Source of the DNA: Sphingomonadales bacterium
Lineage (GTDB): Bacteria; Pseudomonadota; Alphaproteobacteria; Sphingomonadales; Sphingomonadaceae
DNA length: 55,021 nucleotides
Direction of reading: 5' to 3'
NCBI GenBank assembly: GCA_025351405.1
Contig: JANXVZ010000001.1
Coordinates: forward strand, 1 to 55,021
A program made the translations under genes and the position numbers. A model generated the notes under the pieces. It ran no database searches, was not told the origin of the DNA, and saw only the letters and a program-made list of their open reading frames with translations. Numbering within the stretch: position 1 is the stretch's first letter; each line of letters begins with the position of its first letter. Below are positions 8,137-16,215 of this stretch, piece by piece.

Positions 8137-10116
8137 CTATCTGGCGCCCAACCGTTCGCGCACACGCGCTGCAATCCGGGGCGCGGTCAGGCCGAAATGC
8201 TCGTAGAGCGCCTCGATGGGCGCCGAAGCCCCGAAACTGTCGACACCGCACTGCAGACCGTCGCTGCGCGTATAGCGTTCCCAGCCGAGCGTCACCCCCG
8301 CTTCGACCGAAACGATGAGCGCATCGGCCGGCAACACATCGGCGCGATAGGCCGCCGGCTGCGCGTCGAATATTTCCCAGCATGGCATCGAGACAAGGTC
8401 GCAGCCGATACCGTCGGCCTCGAGCAAAGTCGCAGCGGCATGTGCCACGGCAACTTCGGAGCCGGTCGCAACGAACACCACCCGGCGCGCAGCCTGTGCG
8501 CTGCGTAGCCGATAAGCACCCTTTGCCGTCAGGTTTTCTGTGGCCTTGTCACGAAGTTGCGGCAGGTTTTGCCGGCTGAGTGCGAGGACGGACGGACGGT
8601 TTTTATCGGCGATCGCCAACGCCCAGGCCTCTGCCGTTTCAACGGCATCTGCCGGGCGATAGACGGCAAGATTGGGAATCGTCCGCAGCGACACCAGGTG
8701 TTCGATAGGCTGGTGGGTCGGGCCATCCTCGCCAAGGCCGATGCTGTCGTGGGTCAATACATAGACAACCCCGATGCGTTGCAGCGCCGACATCCGGATG
8801 GCGTTGCGCATGTAATCCGAGAACACAAGGAACGTGCCGCCATAGGGAATGGCGCCGCCATGCAGCGCGATGCCATTCATGGCGGCAGCCATGCCGAATT
8901 CACGAATCCCGTAATACACATACCGGCCGGCGTAACTATCGGCGCTGAAAGGCTGTTGATCCCTGGTCTTGGTGTTGTTCGAGCCGGTCAGGTCGGCACT
9001 GCCGCCGAACATCGCCGGCAACACCGGGTTGATGACCGCCAAGGCGTTTTCGGAAGCCTTGCGGCTCGCGACATTCTGGGGCGTGGCGATCAGCCCGGCG
9101 ATATGCGCGGCAAGCGCTTCGCTGACGGCGGCGGGGATGGTGCCCGCCATGCGCGCGTCGAAATCGGCAGCAAGTGCGGGATCGGCGGAGGCATGGCGCG
9201 CCTCCCAGGCCAGGCGTTCGACTGCTCCGCGCGCACCGACTTCGGTCCAGGCCGCGGCGATATCATCGGGGATGACGAACGGCGGCGCGGTCCAGCCCAG
9301 CGCGGCACGGGCGCCTTCGATCTCCTTGGCGCCCAGCGGCGAACCGTGGGCACTGCTGCTGCCGGCCTTGGTCGGCGCGCCCATGCCGATGGTCGTGCGG
9401 CAGGCGATGAGCGATGGCCTCGGATCGGCGGTTGCAACGGCGAGGGCGGCGTCCACCGCCGCAAAGTCGTGGCCATCGCACGCGATGACGTGCCAACCCG
9501 CCGCATCGAAGCGCTTGGCGGTATCTTCCGATGTTGAAAGCGATGTCGGGCCGTCTATCGAGATCCGGTTGTCGTCCCACAGCACATTCAGCCGGCCGAG
9601 GCGGAGATGACCGGCAAGCCCGATGGCTTCATGGCTGATGCCCTCCATCAGGCAGCCGTCGCCAGCGATCACCCAGGTGCGATGATCGACAAGGGCATCA
9701 CCGAACGTGGCGTTGAGATGGCGCTCTGCCATCGCCATGCCGACGGCAGTGGCAAGGCCCTGCCCCAGCGGGCCGGTCGTCGTCTCGACTCCCTCGAGCT
9801 CGAAATTTTCCGGATGGCCGGCGCACGGGCTGCCGAGCTGGCGGAAGTTGCGAATATCGCCGATCGTCGGCCGGGCGTAGCCGGTGAGGTGAAGCAGGGC
9901 ATATATCAGCATCGAGCCATGGCCCGCCGACAGGACAAAGCGGTCACGATCGGCCCATCGCGGTTGCTTGGGATCGAACTTCAGGTGCCTGGCGAACAAG
10001 GCCGTTGCCGCGTCCGCCATGCCCATCGGCATCCCCGGGTGCCCGGAATTGGCAGCTTCGACGGCATCCATTGCTAGAGCGCGTATGGCATTCGCCATGG
10101 AGCGGTGGTCGGTCAT
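8137..10116 (-). CDS. tkt: Transketolase
   Basis: Thiamine-diphosphate enzyme moving two-carbon units between sugar phosphates in the pentose phosphate pathway; cytoplasmic dimer. The 659-residue length is standard. Seen in order: NSGHPGMPMG (His26), SAGHGSMLIYALLHL (His66), GHPENFELEGVETTTGPLGQG (His101), the ThDP/metal motif GDGCLMEGISHE starting at 152, WDDNRISIDG, and in the pyrimidine domain THDSIGLGEDGPTHQPIEHL. First gene of the run tkt-gap-pgk-x-fba-thiE. The divergent ZauP/zapA operon starts 278 bases away; that interval shows no other gene. Confidence 0.97.
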   Translation of the reverse strand: MTDHRSMANAIRALAMDAVEAANSGHPGMPMGMADAATALFARHLKFDPKQPRWADRDRFVLSAGHGSMLIYALLHLTGYARPTIGDIRNFRQLGSPCAGHPENFELEGVETTTGPLGQGLATAVGMAMAERHLNATFGDALVDHRTWVIAGDGCLMEGISHEAIGLAGHLRLGRLNVLWDDNRISIDGPTSLSTSEDTAKRFDAAGWHVIACDGHDFAAVDAALAVATADPRPSLIACRTTIGMGAPTKAGSSSAHGSPLGAKEIEGARAALGWTAPPFVIPDDIAAAWTEVGARGAVERLAWEARHASADPALAADFDARMAGTIPAAVSEALAAHIAGLIATPQNVASRKASENALAVINPVLPAMFGGSADLTGSNNTKTRDQQPFSADSYAGRYVYYGIREFGMAAAMNGIALHGGAIPYGGTFLVFSDYMRNAIRMSALQRIGVVYVLTHDSIGLGEDGPTHQPIEHLVSLRTIPNLAVYRPADAVETAEAWALAIADKNRPSVLALSRQNLPQLRDKATENLTAKGAYRLRSAQAARRVVFVATGSEVAVAHAAATLLEADGIGCDLVSMPCWEIFDAQPAAYRADVLPADALIVSVEAGVTLGWERYTRSDGLQCGVDSFGASAPIEALYEHFGLTAPRIAARVRERLGAR

Positions 10117-10359
10117 CGTTCAAAAACGCCTGGGCAGCAGGGCTGACGGCACAAGGCCGAATCGGCGTGGACGTAGGCCAGACACGGGCCGGTGCGTCAA
10201 CATCAAGGCAGCAGTGTTGCAGCAACGCAGCCGGATTACGTCACCCGAGATTTCACGCCGCAAAGGCCCTTGGACTTTCGACGCCCCATCGAAACAGCGG
10301 AATGCAGCCAAAAAGCCCGATATTTGCGCCAGAACGACGGGCATCCGGAAAAACGCAGA

Positions 10360-10389
10360 TTGACGCAACCTAACGTCAAGTCTTACAAT
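10360..10389 (+). promoter_or_regulatory. Predicted promoter of the zauP-zapA operon
   Basis: TTGACG (10360-10365) and TACAAT (10384-10389) are separated by 18 bases, a good sigma-70 match. The expected start site falls at about 10395-10396, essentially on the GTG start codon of the next gene, so the message may be leaderless. Confidence 0.55.
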
Positions 10390-10394
10390 TCGCG

Positions 10395-10619
10395 GTGAAG
10401 TCGCTGACATTCAAGGGTGTATTTATCAACATCGAGACCAAGCCTGCGGCCACCGCCGATGATGCCAGCGCGATCGTCGATCGGCTTGAAATCGTTATTG
10501 ACCGGTTGGAAGCGGCGATTGCACGACACAATGCCGAAAGCGCCCGGCTGCGCCGGATCGAATCGGTTGCCAACACCACACTGGCCGATCTTGACGCCTT
10601 TATCTCCAGCAACGGGTAG
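10395..10619 (+). CDS. Small coiled-coil protein upstream of zapA, ZauP-like
   Basis: A 74-residue protein starting with GTG; no other start codon is available in frame nearby. From residue 19 to 70 it is a continuous amphipathic helix (ASAIVDRLEIVIDRLEAAIA and on through RLRRIESVANTTLADLDAFI), predicted coiled coil. In Caulobacter the coiled-coil protein ZauP is encoded just upstream of zapA and works with ZapA to focus the FtsZ ring; position, size and structure here match that arrangement. Similarity to the DUF4164 family is also possible. It ends nine bases before zapA. A predicted promoter places the transcript start at or next to the GTG. Confidence 0.7.
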   Translation: MKSLTFKGVFINIETKPAATADDASAIVDRLEIVIDRLEAAIARHNAESARLRRIESVANTTLADLDAFISSNG

Positions 10620-10628
10620 GAGCCTGCC

Positions 10629-10958
10629 ATGGCACAGGTCAATATCGCCATAGCCGGGCGCAATCACGTCCTCGCCTGCCGCGACGGTGACGAACCGCGA
10701 CTTGCCGAACTCGCCGCCGACCTTACCAACAAGGCTGCCGGTCTGACTGCGGCGCTTGGCGCCATGGGAGAAACCCGGCTGCTGGTGATGACGGCGCTCC
10801 TTGTTGCCGACGAGTTGCACGAGCTTCGCGCCGGCCGCACGCCGGCTGCCACATTCGACCCGGTTCCGGCGCCGGGCCCCGTGTTCGACAAGTCCGGTCT
10901 TCGCCTTGCCGAGCTGGTCGATCGCGCCGAGCGACTTGTCGAAAGACTCGGCGTCTGA
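10629..10958 (+). CDS. zapA: Cell division protein ZapA
   Basis: FtsZ-ring-associated protein that crosslinks and bundles FtsZ filaments at mid-cell. The 109-residue protein begins MAQVNIAIAGRNHVLACRDGDE, the ZapA beta-strand/dimerisation domain, followed by the helix RLAELAADLTNKAAGLTAAL and a segment ETRLLVMTALLVADELHELRA. The C-terminal part ends in a second coiled helix (RLAELVDRAERLVERL). The gene pairs with the coiled-coil gene upstream and is followed by 6S RNA and fthC, the classic proteobacterial zapA-ssrS-fthC order. Confidence 0.93.
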   Translation: MAQVNIAIAGRNHVLACRDGDEPRLAELAADLTNKAAGLTAALGAMGETRLLVMTALLVADELHELRAGRTPAATFDPVPAPGPVFDKSGLRLAELVDRAERLVERLGV

Positions 10959-11000
10959 CGAAACGTTTCACCCTGCCTGCAAAAAGCCTGTGGAGCACGG

Positions 11001-11029
11001 TTGAGCCGCGCCGCCGGAGCGCCTATATT
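11001..11029 (+). promoter_or_regulatory. Predicted promoter of 6S RNA
   Basis: TTGAGC (11001-11006) and TATATT (11024-11029) are separated by exactly 17 bases. The start site would fall at about 11036, immediately before the closing stem of the predicted 6S RNA. This supports independent transcription of the RNA between zapA and fthC. Confidence 0.7.
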
Positions 11030-11035
11030 GATGAC

Positions 11036-11173
11036 CAGGCGGGACTGCCCGGTACGAGCATCCGAGCATCCCTGAGGCGATTAACATCCTAAGGGGGCTG
11101 GCCCTGAACAGATCCTGGTCTGTTTTATCTGGCTCCCACCTGGCGTCACCGGCGTCAGAGGATACTCCCGCAC
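11036..11173 (+). ncRNA. ssrS: 6S RNA
   Basis: 6S RNA binds sigma-70 RNA polymerase by mimicking an open promoter and damps transcription in stationary phase. Seen here: a closing stem GCGGGA (11039-11044) pairing with TCCCGC (11166-11171), a second stem region (GCCCGGT near 11047 with ACCGGC near 11147), and the alphaproteobacterial-type sequences GAGCATCCCTGAGGCGATTA and TGGCTCCCACCTGGCGTCACC, which form the long interrupted hairpin. It sits between zapA and fthC, the conserved ssrS position, with a well-formed promoter directly upstream. Ends are estimated to within several bases. Confidence 0.87.
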
Positions 11174-11180
11174 ACGGCCC

Positions 11181-11798
11181 ATGGTGGTTCCGCCGATGTT
11201 GAACGAGGCGGTCGATCGCGATGCCTTGCGCCGTGAATTTCGGGCCAGGCGCCGGACCTTCGTCGGCGGCCTGGACGATGGCGCTCCGGACGGCGTCGTG
11301 CGCAATGCGCTCGAGACCAGCCTCGCCGCACATCTTGTGCCACTGCTCGCCGGCGCCGACAGCCCCGCCAGCTACGTCGCACGCGGCGGCGAGATCGATC
11401 CGCGATGGATCGAGGCGGACTGGCTGTCCGCGGACCGCGGCGCCCTGGCCTTCCCCCGCGTCGCGGGCAAGCGGATCATCTTTCACCGCGCGACCCTGGA
11501 GCTCCTGGCACCCGGCTATTATGATATCCCGGAGCCGGATTGCGCGGCACCCATCGCAAACCCCGACCTGGTGCTGGTGCCGCTGCTCGCCTGCACCCTG
11601 AAGGGGGTGCGGCTGGGCCAGGGTGGCGGCTTTTACGATCGCGCCCTCGCCGCCATGCGCGCCAGCGGTCGCATCATCGCGGTCGGCCTCGCCTGGGAGG
11701 TGCAGGTTGTCGACCATCTCCCCGAAGCCGAATGGGATGCCCGGCTCGACTATGTTGCGACGCCGGCGCGTCTGGTGGATTGCCGGGCGCATGGCTAA
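11181..11798 (+). CDS. fthC: 5-formyltetrahydrofolate cyclo-ligase
   Basis: Converts 5-formyltetrahydrofolate to 5,10-methenyltetrahydrofolate with ATP, recycling a folate that would otherwise inhibit one-carbon enzymes. The 205-residue protein has the N-terminal basic helix DALRREFRARRRTF, the segment DLVLVPLLACTLKGVRLGQG and GGGFYDRAL, which together form the nucleotide and phosphate site of the family. A second ATG at 11196 (MLNEAVD) is an alternative start; the first ATG lies only about eight bases after the predicted 3' end of 6S RNA. In enterobacteria this gene (ygfA) is co-transcribed with ssrS. It overlaps the next gene by eight bases. Confidence 0.93.
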   Translation: MVVPPMLNEAVDRDALRREFRARRRTFVGGLDDGAPDGVVRNALETSLAAHLVPLLAGADSPASYVARGGEIDPRWIEADWLSADRGALAFPRVAGKRIIFHRATLELLAPGYYDIPEPDCAAPIANPDLVLVPLLACTLKGVRLGQGGGFYDRALAAMRASGRIIAVGLAWEVQVVDHLPEAEWDARLDYVATPARLVDCRAHG

Positions 11799-12063
11799 GA
11801 AGCCATCCATGCAGACGATCCCCCAGCCGACATCCCCCGATCCGAAGGTGCCAGATCCAACCTGGCGCAAGCCGGCGGGTATTCTCGCCCTGCTGCTTTA
11901 TCTCGTCGTCTATGCCGGCCTGGCGACCCGGCTGGCGGACGTGCTGGGCAGCCTGCCGACAGTGTTGATGGCGCTTGGCTACATGCTGCTGGGAATTGCG
12001 TGGGTGGCACCGCTGCGGCCGCTGTTCCTGTGGATGAATACCGGGCGCTGGAGGCGCGGATGA
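11791..12063 (+). CDS. DUF2842 small membrane protein
   Basis: A 90-residue protein with two predicted membrane helices, roughly 31-50 (AGILALLLYLVVYAGLATRL) and 55-78 (LPTVLMALGYMLLGIAWVAPL), with conserved-looking PTWRKPAG before the first and a short basic C-terminus. I recognise it as DUF2842, an alphaproteobacterial family of unknown function. The start MAKKPSMQ overlaps the fthC stop by eight bases, and its stop overlaps the next start (ATGA at 12060), so all three genes are probably translated from one message. Confidence 0.82.
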   Translation: MAKKPSMQTIPQPTSPDPKVPDPTWRKPAGILALLLYLVVYAGLATRLADVLGSLPTVLMALGYMLLGIAWVAPLRPLFLWMNTGRWRRG

Positions 12064-12404
12064 GCGCGCAGCCGGAATCGCGGAGCAGCGCACAGCGTGG
12101 ATCGCCCAAGCGCGCCGCCGATTGCACGACGATGGCGGAGGTGCGGTACGGCGTCGATGCGCTGGATGCTGAATTGGTGGCGCTGCTGGCGGAACGTTTC
12201 GACTATATGGACGCCGCCGCCCGCATCAAGCCGCTGCGCAACGCCGTGCGCGACGAAGCCCGCAAGACGCAGGTGATAGCCAATGCCGAGACCGCTGCGG
12301 GGATCGCCGGGTTGCCCGCGGGGCTGGCAACGCAGCTTTGGGAAACCCTTGTCGAAGCGTCCATCGCGCATGAATTGGCGGAATGGGATCGGCACAGGGG
12401 TTGA
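12060..12404 (+). CDS. Chorismate mutase, AroQ class
   Basis: Rearranges chorismate to prephenate on the way to phenylalanine and tyrosine. The 114-residue all-helical protein has the AroQ signature VDALDAELVALLAERFDYMDAAARIK, with the arginine and lysine residues that hold the substrate, and a later KTQVIANAETAAGIAGLPAG segment. The start MSAQPE at 12060 overlaps DUF2842 by ATGA; the first 25 or so residues are poorly conserved, and a second possible start is MAEVRYG at 12132. There is no fused prephenate dehydratase or dehydrogenase. Free-standing enzymes of this kind are common in alphaproteobacteria. Confidence 0.9.
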   Translation: MSAQPESRSSAQRGSPKRAADCTTMAEVRYGVDALDAELVALLAERFDYMDAAARIKPLRNAVRDEARKTQVIANAETAAGIAGLPAGLATQLWETLVEASIAHELAEWDRHRG

Positions 12405-12445
12405 GCGGCATTGCGGGCCCGCATTGCGGACCGGAAATGCCCGCG

Positions 12446-12522
<77 letters not shown>

Positions 12523-12658
12523 AGCAACGCGGAAGCGGCGGGATAGGCACCCCCCCACCTGCTGTCAAGCGCCACCCGCCGCTATTCGTTCAGCCATGCA
12601 GGCTTTCATCACGATGATGCCGGATGACAGACGGTATCTCGGCGGCTAGGGGGGCGGC

Positions 12659-13564
12659 ATGAGTGATGTGCCCCCCGCTTCGTCCAAGCCTCTCGATCCG
12701 GTCACCAGCGTCGCCAATCTGGTGGCCTTGCTGGACGTGGAGCGGCTGGAGAACGATCTGTTCCGCGGCCAGTCTTCCCACGCCGGGTGGATGCGGGTCT
12801 ATGGTGGCCAAGTGGTTGCCCAGGCCCTGATGGCGGCATCCAAGACCGTGGCGGACGAACGCCTGTGCCATTCGCTGCACAGTTATTTCATCCGGCCGGG
12901 CGACCCGGCCCACCCGATCGTCTATCGGGTCGAGCGCGACCGCGACGGCGCCAGTTTCACCACGCGGCGCGTCGTTGCCATCCAGCATGGCCGGCCGATC
13001 TTCAACCTGGCAGCCTCGTTCCAGATCCAGGAAGCCGGCCTTGCCCATCATTTTCCCGCACGCGACGTGATCCCGCCCGAAGCCCTGCCCACCGAAGCCG
13101 AGCGCATGGCGCAGACCATCGACCAGACACCCGAGCCATGGCGGACGCTTTGGCAAAATCGCGACCGCCCGATCGAATTCCGCCACGTTCAGCACGATGA
13201 TCCGTTTAATCCGACGGTCCAGCCGCCCCACAGCCAGCACTGGTGCCGCATGGCGTCGCCGGTGGACGCCGCGCCGCCGATGGCGCGGGCGCTGTTTGCC
13301 TATGCCAGCGACATGACCATGCTCGACACGGCACTGCTGCCGCACGCCGTTTCATGGCACGACCCGCGGTTGCAGGTCGCCAGTCTCGATCATGCGATCT
13401 GGTTCAATGCCACCCCCGACATGAACGACTGGCTGTTGTTCGACCAGGATTCGCCCTTTGCAGGCGGCGCGCGCGGTCTCAACCGGGCACTGGTGCATAC
13501 GCGCCACGGGCAACCTGTCGCGGCGGTGATGCAGGAAGGCCTCATGCGCCACCGGCCGGCCTGA
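12659..13564 (+). CDS. tesB: Acyl-CoA thioesterase II
   Basis: Hydrolyses fatty acyl-CoA to free acid and CoA; cytoplasmic double hot-dog enzyme. The 301-residue protein has the N-terminal domain marker LFRGQSSHAGWMRVYGGQVVAQAL, then LHSYFIRPGDPAHPIVYRVERDRDGASFTTRRV, and the C-terminal domain LFAYASDMTMLDTAL followed by ASLDHAIWFN and FDQDSPFAGGARGLNRALVH, the TesB catalytic region. The length is normal for TesB. The next gene (Nramp) starts four bases after the stop, suggesting co-transcription. Confidence 0.94.
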   Translation: MSDVPPASSKPLDPVTSVANLVALLDVERLENDLFRGQSSHAGWMRVYGGQVVAQALMAASKTVADERLCHSLHSYFIRPGDPAHPIVYRVERDRDGASFTTRRVVAIQHGRPIFNLAASFQIQEAGLAHHFPARDVIPPEALPTEAERMAQTIDQTPEPWRTLWQNRDRPIEFRHVQHDDPFNPTVQPPHSQHWCRMASPVDAAPPMARALFAYASDMTMLDTALLPHAVSWHDPRLQVASLDHAIWFNATPDMNDWLLFDQDSPFAGGARGLNRALVHTRHGQPVAAVMQEGLMRHRPA

Positions 13565-13568
13565 ACCG

Positions 13569-14861
13569 ATGGCCGACCGCGATATGCTCGAAGCCGACGC
13601 CGTCCCCAAGGGCGTCCGCCATCGCAACATCTTCAGCGCGCTTGGCCCCGGCCTGATCACCGGGGCCGCCGACGACGATCCGTCCGGCATCGCAACCTAT
13701 TCACAGGCCGGCGCCGCCTTCGGCCTGCAGATGCTGTGGACGGTGGTCCTCACCTATCCGTTCATGGCGGTGTTCCAGCTCATCTGCGCGCGCATTGCCC
13801 GCGTCAGTGGCCATGGCCTTGCCGCCAACATGAAGTTGAGCTTCCCGATAACGGTGGTGCGCGGCGTCGTGGCGCTGCTGCTGGTCGCCAACGTCCTCAA
13901 TATTGCCGCCGATTTTGCCGCAATGGGCGACGCTGCGGAGCTTGTCACCGGCTGGTCCAGCCATGGCTTCACCATCGGCCTCGCGGTGCTTTCGCTGGGC
14001 CTGCAATTGTTCGTGCCCTACAGCCGCTATGTTTCGTACCTGAAATGGTTGACGCTATCGCTGTTTGCCTATGTCGGCGTGGTGCTGATGGTCCACACAC
14101 CCTGGTTGCGCGCGCTGCACGCCACCGTCTGGCCCCGGATAGAGTTCAATCGCGCCACGGCGACGATGGTCGTCGCCATATTCGGGACGACCATCAGCCC
14201 CTATCTGTTTTTCTGGCAGGCTTCGCAGGAAATCGAGGAAATGGGGCGCACCAATGGCAAGGCGCTGCGCCGCGACCGGCTTTCGGCGCCGGCAGAATTC
14301 CGCCGGCTCGGCATCGATACCTGGGGCGGCATGGGCTATTCGAACCTCATCGCGCTGGCGATCATGCTCAGCACCGCCGCGACCCTTCACGCCACCGGCA
14401 TTACCGAGATCGCCACTTCGGCGCAGGCGGCCGAGGCGCTGCGGCCCATTGCCGGCAATTTGGCGTTCGGGCTGTTTGCACTCGGGATCGTCGCCACCGG
14501 GCTGCTGGCGGTGCCGGTGCTGGCGGGGTCGGCAGCCTATGCAATGTCGGAAGCGATGGGCTGGCGATCGGGGCTGGAACTGAAGCCGCGGGAGGCGACG
14601 GGATTTTACGGTGTCATCGGCCTCGCCATCGTCGCAGCGGTTGCGCTGGATTTTTCGGACATCAGTCCCATCAAGGCGCTGTTCTGGAGCGCGGTCGTCA
14701 ATGGCGTTGTCGCGGTTCCGGTGATGGTCGTCATCATGTTGCTTTCGCGTCGACGCAGCGTGATGGGTGTGTTCACACTCCCCCTGGTCTATCGGGTGTT
14801 CGGCTGGCTCGCGGTGGCGCTGATGGCACTCGCCAGCGCAACACTGTTCGTGACGCTCTAA
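13569..14861 (+). CDS. Nramp-family metal transporter of the atypical DPSG subgroup
   Basis: Integral membrane protein of 430 residues with about 11 hydrophobic segments. The first helix reads GPGLITGAADDDPSGIATYS, which aligns with the canonical Nramp motif DPGN, but with Asp37-Pro38-Ser39-Gly40. In helix 6, where Mn/Fe transporters have MPH, the sequence is TTISPYLFFWQ (Ser210-Pro211-Tyr212), so the metal-binding methionine is missing. Its role is therefore probably transport of a different divalent ion, for example magnesium as shown for Nramp-related Mg transporters, or another function. It follows tesB directly and ends 12 bases from the convergent dctA. Confidence 0.85.
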   Translation: MADRDMLEADAVPKGVRHRNIFSALGPGLITGAADDDPSGIATYSQAGAAFGLQMLWTVVLTYPFMAVFQLICARIARVSGHGLAANMKLSFPITVVRGVVALLLVANVLNIAADFAAMGDAAELVTGWSSHGFTIGLAVLSLGLQLFVPYSRYVSYLKWLTLSLFAYVGVVLMVHTPWLRALHATVWPRIEFNRATATMVVAIFGTTISPYLFFWQASQEIEEMGRTNGKALRRDRLSAPAEFRRLGIDTWGGMGYSNLIALAIMLSTAATLHATGITEIATSAQAAEALRPIAGNLAFGLFALGIVATGLLAVPVLAGSAAYAMSEAMGWRSGLELKPREATGFYGVIGLAIVAAVALDFSDISPIKALFWSAVVNGVVAVPVMVVIMLLSRRRSVMGVFTLPLVYRVFGWLAVALMALASATLFVTL

Positions 14862-14873
14862 ATCGCTGGGTTT

Positions 14874-16193
14874 TTACGCGGCTTTCGTTGTGCCTTCGAA
14901 CCGGTGATGCTTGAACACCGCGTCGAACCGGGCCTCGTCGATGCCGCCTTCCCAGCGTGACACGACAATCGTCGCCACGGCATTGCCGATGAAATTGGTC
15001 AACGCCCGGCATTCGGACATGAATCGGTCGACGCCGAGAATCAGTGCCATGCCGGCCAGCGGCACACTCGGCACGATCGACAGCGTCGCTGCGAGGGTGA
15101 TGAACCCCGCCCCGGTCACGCCAGCGGCCCCCTTGGAGCTCAGCATCGCCACGCCCAGCAGCAGCGCCTGCTCGCCAAAGCTGAGATGGGTGTTCGTCGC
15201 CTGCGCGATGAACAGCGCCGCCAGCGTCATGTAGATGTTGGTGCCATCGAGATTGAACGAATAACCGGTGGGCACCACAAGACCGACGATCGGCCGCGGG
15301 CATCCGGCGCGCTCCATCTTGTCGATAAGGTTGGGCAGCGCCGATTCGGAAGAACTGGTACCCAGGACCAGCAGCAGCTCCTCTTTCAGATACCGCAGCA
15401 GCGTGAAGATCGAAAACCCCGCCAGCCGGGCCACGATGCCGAGCACGACGACGACGAACAGTGCCGAGGTGACATAGAAGCACGCAACCAGCGCCGCCAG
15501 GTTGGCGATGCTGCCGACGCCGTATTTGCCGATCGTGAACGCAAACGCCCCGAACGCGCCGATTGGCGCCGCCCGCATGAACATGGCGACCAGGCGGAAA
15601 AACCCGGCAGACAGCGACCCGAGAAGGTCGATGACCGGTTTTGCCCTGTCGCCAACCGATGCCAGCGCGAGACCGAAAAACACCGAGAAGAACAGGATTT
15701 GCAGCAGGTTGCCCTCTGCAAATGCGCCGGCAACCGTATCGGGAATGATCGCCAGCAGAAAACCGACGACGGTTGTCTCATGCGACTTCGCCAGATATTT
15801 GCCGACTTCGGCGGTGGTCAGCGTTGCCGGGTCGATATTGAGGCCGGACCCCGGCTGGACGACATTGGCGACGACCAGCCCGACGATGAGCGCCACGGTC
15901 GACAGCGCGAAGAAATAGGCGAACGCCTTGGCGGCAACGCGCCCGAAGCTGCCGATATCCTTCATCCCGGCAATACCGGTGACGATGGTCAGGAAGATCA
16001 CCGGTGCAATGATCATCTTGACGAGCTTGATGAAGCCATCGCCGAGTGGCTTCAAGGCGACGCCGGTCGCCGGCGCGAAATGCCCGATGAAACCGCCAAC
16101 AACGATTGCGGCCAGCACCTGAACATAGAGCTGCCGGTAAAAGCGCTGGGGCGGCCGCGGGGCCGCAGGCGAACTGGAAATGGCGATGGTCAA
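14874..16193 (-). CDS. dctA: C4-dicarboxylate/cation symporter DctA
   Basis: Sodium- or proton-coupled symporter for succinate, fumarate and malate in the inner membrane. The family signatures are all present: [20 protein letters not shown] (serine-rich re-entrant loop), [21 protein letters not shown], and [14 protein letters not shown] written here as [16 protein letters not shown], with [20 protein letters not shown] near the end. No suitable ATG is found; the best start is TTG at 16193 ([12 protein letters not shown]), giving 439 residues, the normal length. A G-rich stretch sits directly before the TTG but is very close to it. It lies 22 bases downstream of a membrane hydroxylase gene and may share its transcript. 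Confidence 0.92.
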   Translation of the reverse strand: MTIAISSSPAAPRPPQRFYRQLYVQVLAAIVVGGFIGHFAPATGVALKPLGDGFIKLVKMIIAPVIFLTIVTGIAGMKDIGSFGRVAAKAFAYFFALSTVALIVGLVVANVVQPGSGLNIDPATLTTAEVGKYLAKSHETTVVGFLLAIIPDTVAGAFAEGNLLQILFFSVFFGLALASVGDRAKPVIDLLGSLSAGFFRLVAMFMRAAPIGAFGAFAFTIGKYGVGSIANLAALVACFYVTSALFVVVVLGIVARLAGFSIFTLLRYLKEELLLVLGTSSSESALPNLIDKMERAGCPRPIVGLVVPTGYSFNLDGTNIYMTLAALFIAQATNTHLSFGEQALLLGVAMLSSKGAAGVTGAGFITLAATLSIVPSVPLAGMALILGVDRFMSECRALTNFIGNAVATIVVSRWEGGIDEARFDAVFKHHRFEGTTKAA

Positions 16194-16215
16194 ACTCCCC
16201 CGATTGGCAGCGATA

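Noticed and set aside
10960-10969. GAAACGTTTC, a perfect palindrome just after the zapA stop
   Set aside because: It is only ten bases long, has no loop for a hairpin, and cannot be separated from chance; it lies upstream of the 6S promoter without a clear role.
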